NCBI GenBank assembly: GCA_029259995.1 | Contig: JAJDEC010000173.1 | Location: 1-6,938, forward strand | DNA length: 6,938 bases | Reading direction: 5' to 3' | Source of the DNA: Phycisphaerae bacterium | GTDB lineage: Bacteria > Planctomycetota > Phycisphaerae > UBA1845 > UTPLA1 | Part shown: piece by piece, positions 6,023-6,938 of the stretch | Position numbering within the stretch: the first letter of the stretch is position 1 | How the letters are laid out: every line of letters starts with the position of its first letter | Notes under the pieces: model-generated | What the model saw: the letters and a program-made list of their open reading frames with translations, nothing else | Told to the model about the DNA's origin: nothing | Database searches by the model: none | Made by a program: the position numbers and the translations under genes

Positions 6023-6048
6023 ACAAATAATCCTTAGCATAGTTCAAT
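6020..6048 (+). promoter_or_regulatory. Weak sigma70-like promoter candidate for the glycosyltransferase gene
   Basis: TTTACA (6020-6025, five of six consensus bases) is followed after 17 bp by TTCAAT (6043-6048, four of six). It lies in the most AT-rich part of the gap, about 65 bp before ATG 6112, and just after the terminator-like hairpin. Confidence 0.35.
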
Positions 6049-6111
6049 TCAAAGGTTGGGAACTTGCCGGGAGCGTCTTCCCGGTGGCGGCTGGATCTAG
6101 AATCGACTGAC

Positions 6112-6938
6112 ATGAAATACTTCGAGACATTGCAATACGCAGTGATTGTGCTCCATCTGGCGATCTGCGTTCTTCTGGCGATCTACGGTGTCCATCGATA
6201 TTCGCTGGTGTACCTCTATTACAAGTACCGCAGGAACTCGCCCAAAAAAACCGGGCAGTTCGACACGCCGCCGATGGTGACGATTCAGTTGCCCATGTTC
6301 AACGAGCAGTACGTCGCCCGGCGGATCATCGAGGCGGCGTGCCGGATCGACTATCCGCGCGATCGGCTCGAAATCCAGGTCCTGGACGATTCGACGGATG
6401 AGACCATCGAGATTGCCCGGCAGGCCTGCGAAGACATGATCGCCGCAGGTCATCCGGTCGTTTTCATCCATCGCGAAAATCGCGAGGGCTACAAGGCCGG
6501 GGCACTGGAGGAAGGGCTGAAAGTCGCTAAGGGCGAGTTCATCGTCATCTTCGACGCCGACTTCGTGCCGCCGAAGAACATCCTGCACGAACTCATCGAT
6601 TACTTCATCGAACCCAAAGTCGGCATGGTTCAGGCGCGATGGGAGCATATCAATCGCTCACAGTCGATGCTGACGGAGGCACAGGCGATTCTGCTGGACG
6701 GCCACTTCGTCATCGAACATGGCGCGCGAAATCGCAGCGGCCGATTCATGAGCTTCAACGGAACGGCCGGCGCCTGGCGCAAGTCATGCATTGAAGTCGC
6801 CGGCGGTTGGCAGCATGACACGCTGACCGAAGATCTTGATCTGTCGTACCGCGCACAGATGAAGGGCTGGCGATTCCTGTTCCTGCCGTCGGTCACGAGC
6901 CCCGCCGAACTGCCGCCGGAAATGAACGGCTTCACGAG
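6112..6938 (+). CDS. Family 2 glycosyltransferase, CslA/mannan-synthase-like, C-terminus missing
   Basis: The first 275 residues are present and the frame runs off the right edge. One membrane helix (about 9-27) is followed by a GT-A catalytic domain: VTIQLPMFNE (56-65), VLDDSTDET with D92-D93, GYKAGALEEG (127-136), IFDADFVPP with D148 and D150, FNGTAGAWR (215-223) and TLTEDLDLSYRA with E240-D241. The QxxRW motif and later helices expected of processive enzymes lie beyond the edge. The wording is strikingly close to plant CslA/CslC glucomannan or xyloglucan-backbone synthases and their bacterial relatives, so the likely reaction is beta-glycan or glycolipid synthesis from a nucleotide sugar at the inner membrane. 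Donor and product cannot be told. ATG 6112 starts the conserved N-terminus; no clear ribosome binding site precedes it. Confidence 0.88.
   Translation, partial: MKYFETLQYAVIVLHLAICVLLAIYGVHRYSLVYLYYKYRRNSPKKTGQFDTPPMVTIQLPMFNEQYVARRIIEAACRIDYPRDRLEIQVLDDSTDETIEIARQACEDMIAAGHPVVFIHRENREGYKAGALEEGLKVAKGEFIVIFDADFVPPKNILHELIDYFIEPKVGMVQARWEHINRSQSMLTEAQAILLDGHFVIEHGARNRSGRFMSFNGTAGAWRKSCIEVAGGWQHDTLTEDLDLSYRAQMKGWRFLFLPSVTSPAELPPEMNGFT

Larger units (their letters stand above)
5695..6111. other. 417-bp divergent intergenic region without a convincing gene
   Basis: This gap separates the radical SAM start (minus) from the glycosyltransferase start (plus). Open frames crossing it on both strands translate to sequences with no recognisable domain and are judged non-coding. 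The half next to the radical SAM gene is packed with hairpins (5734-5867). The middle (5868-6000) holds only weak pairings, such as TCCTGC (5926-5931) with GCAGGA (5952-5957). The right end is AT-richer and carries a terminator-like hairpin and a weak promoter. By eye no c-di-GMP (GEMM) or cobalamin riboswitch signature was found. Confidence 0.6.

Noticed and set aside
5826..6110. Small plus-strand open frame in the divergent gap, with a minus-strand counterpart at 5720-6040
   Set aside because: Neither product has a domain, a membrane pattern or a ribosome binding site, and both cross the hairpin block and promoter-like DNA.

Overview
The window looks like a housekeeping-plus-accessory stretch of a GC-rich bacterial chromosome. 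The best guess is Planctomycetota (Phycisphaerae-like or an uncultured relative). This rests on gene types and style, not a marker gene: a DUF58/BatA-VWA pair, a divergent ClpS, a B12-binding radical SAM protein, a CslA-like family-2 glycosyltransferase, and GC-rich dispersed palindromes between genes. No rRNA, tRNA, CRISPR array, transposase or phage gene was seen.

Layout: (1) 1-189, minus: the N-terminus of a DUF983 zinc-ribbon membrane protein running off the left edge. (2) 190-394: no gene, but two short related repeats and a 62-bp double-hairpin palindrome. (3) 395-715, minus: ClpS, the N-degron adaptor of Clp protease, with altered pocket residues. (4) 716-915: a divergent promoter region with a sigma70-like promoter on each strand and a 9-bp inverted repeat touching both. 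(5) 916-3824, plus: a two-gene operon, DUF58 protein then BatA-type VWA membrane protein, joined by an ATGA overlap and lacking the usual MoxR ATPase next door. (6) 3825-3963: a convergent intergenic region centred on a perfect 21-bp palindrome. (7) 3964-5694, minus: a B12-binding radical SAM enzyme. (8) 5695-6111: a 417-bp divergent gap containing a run of four or five hairpins (5734-5867) and, further right, a small terminator-like hairpin and a weak promoter. (9) 6112-6938, plus: the N-terminal part of a processive-type glycosyltransferase resembling plant CslA/CslC, cut by the right edge.

Working together: the DUF58 and BatA products probably form part of a MoxR/VWA-type envelope-assembly or stress system, with the ATPase encoded elsewhere. 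ClpS feeds N-degron substrates to ClpAP. The radical SAM enzyme and the glycosyltransferase are divergently transcribed from a structured intergenic region and may both serve envelope lipid or polysaccharide synthesis, but that link is inference. The least explained element is the hairpin array at 5734-5867, which could be a cis-regulatory RNA leader of the radical SAM gene.
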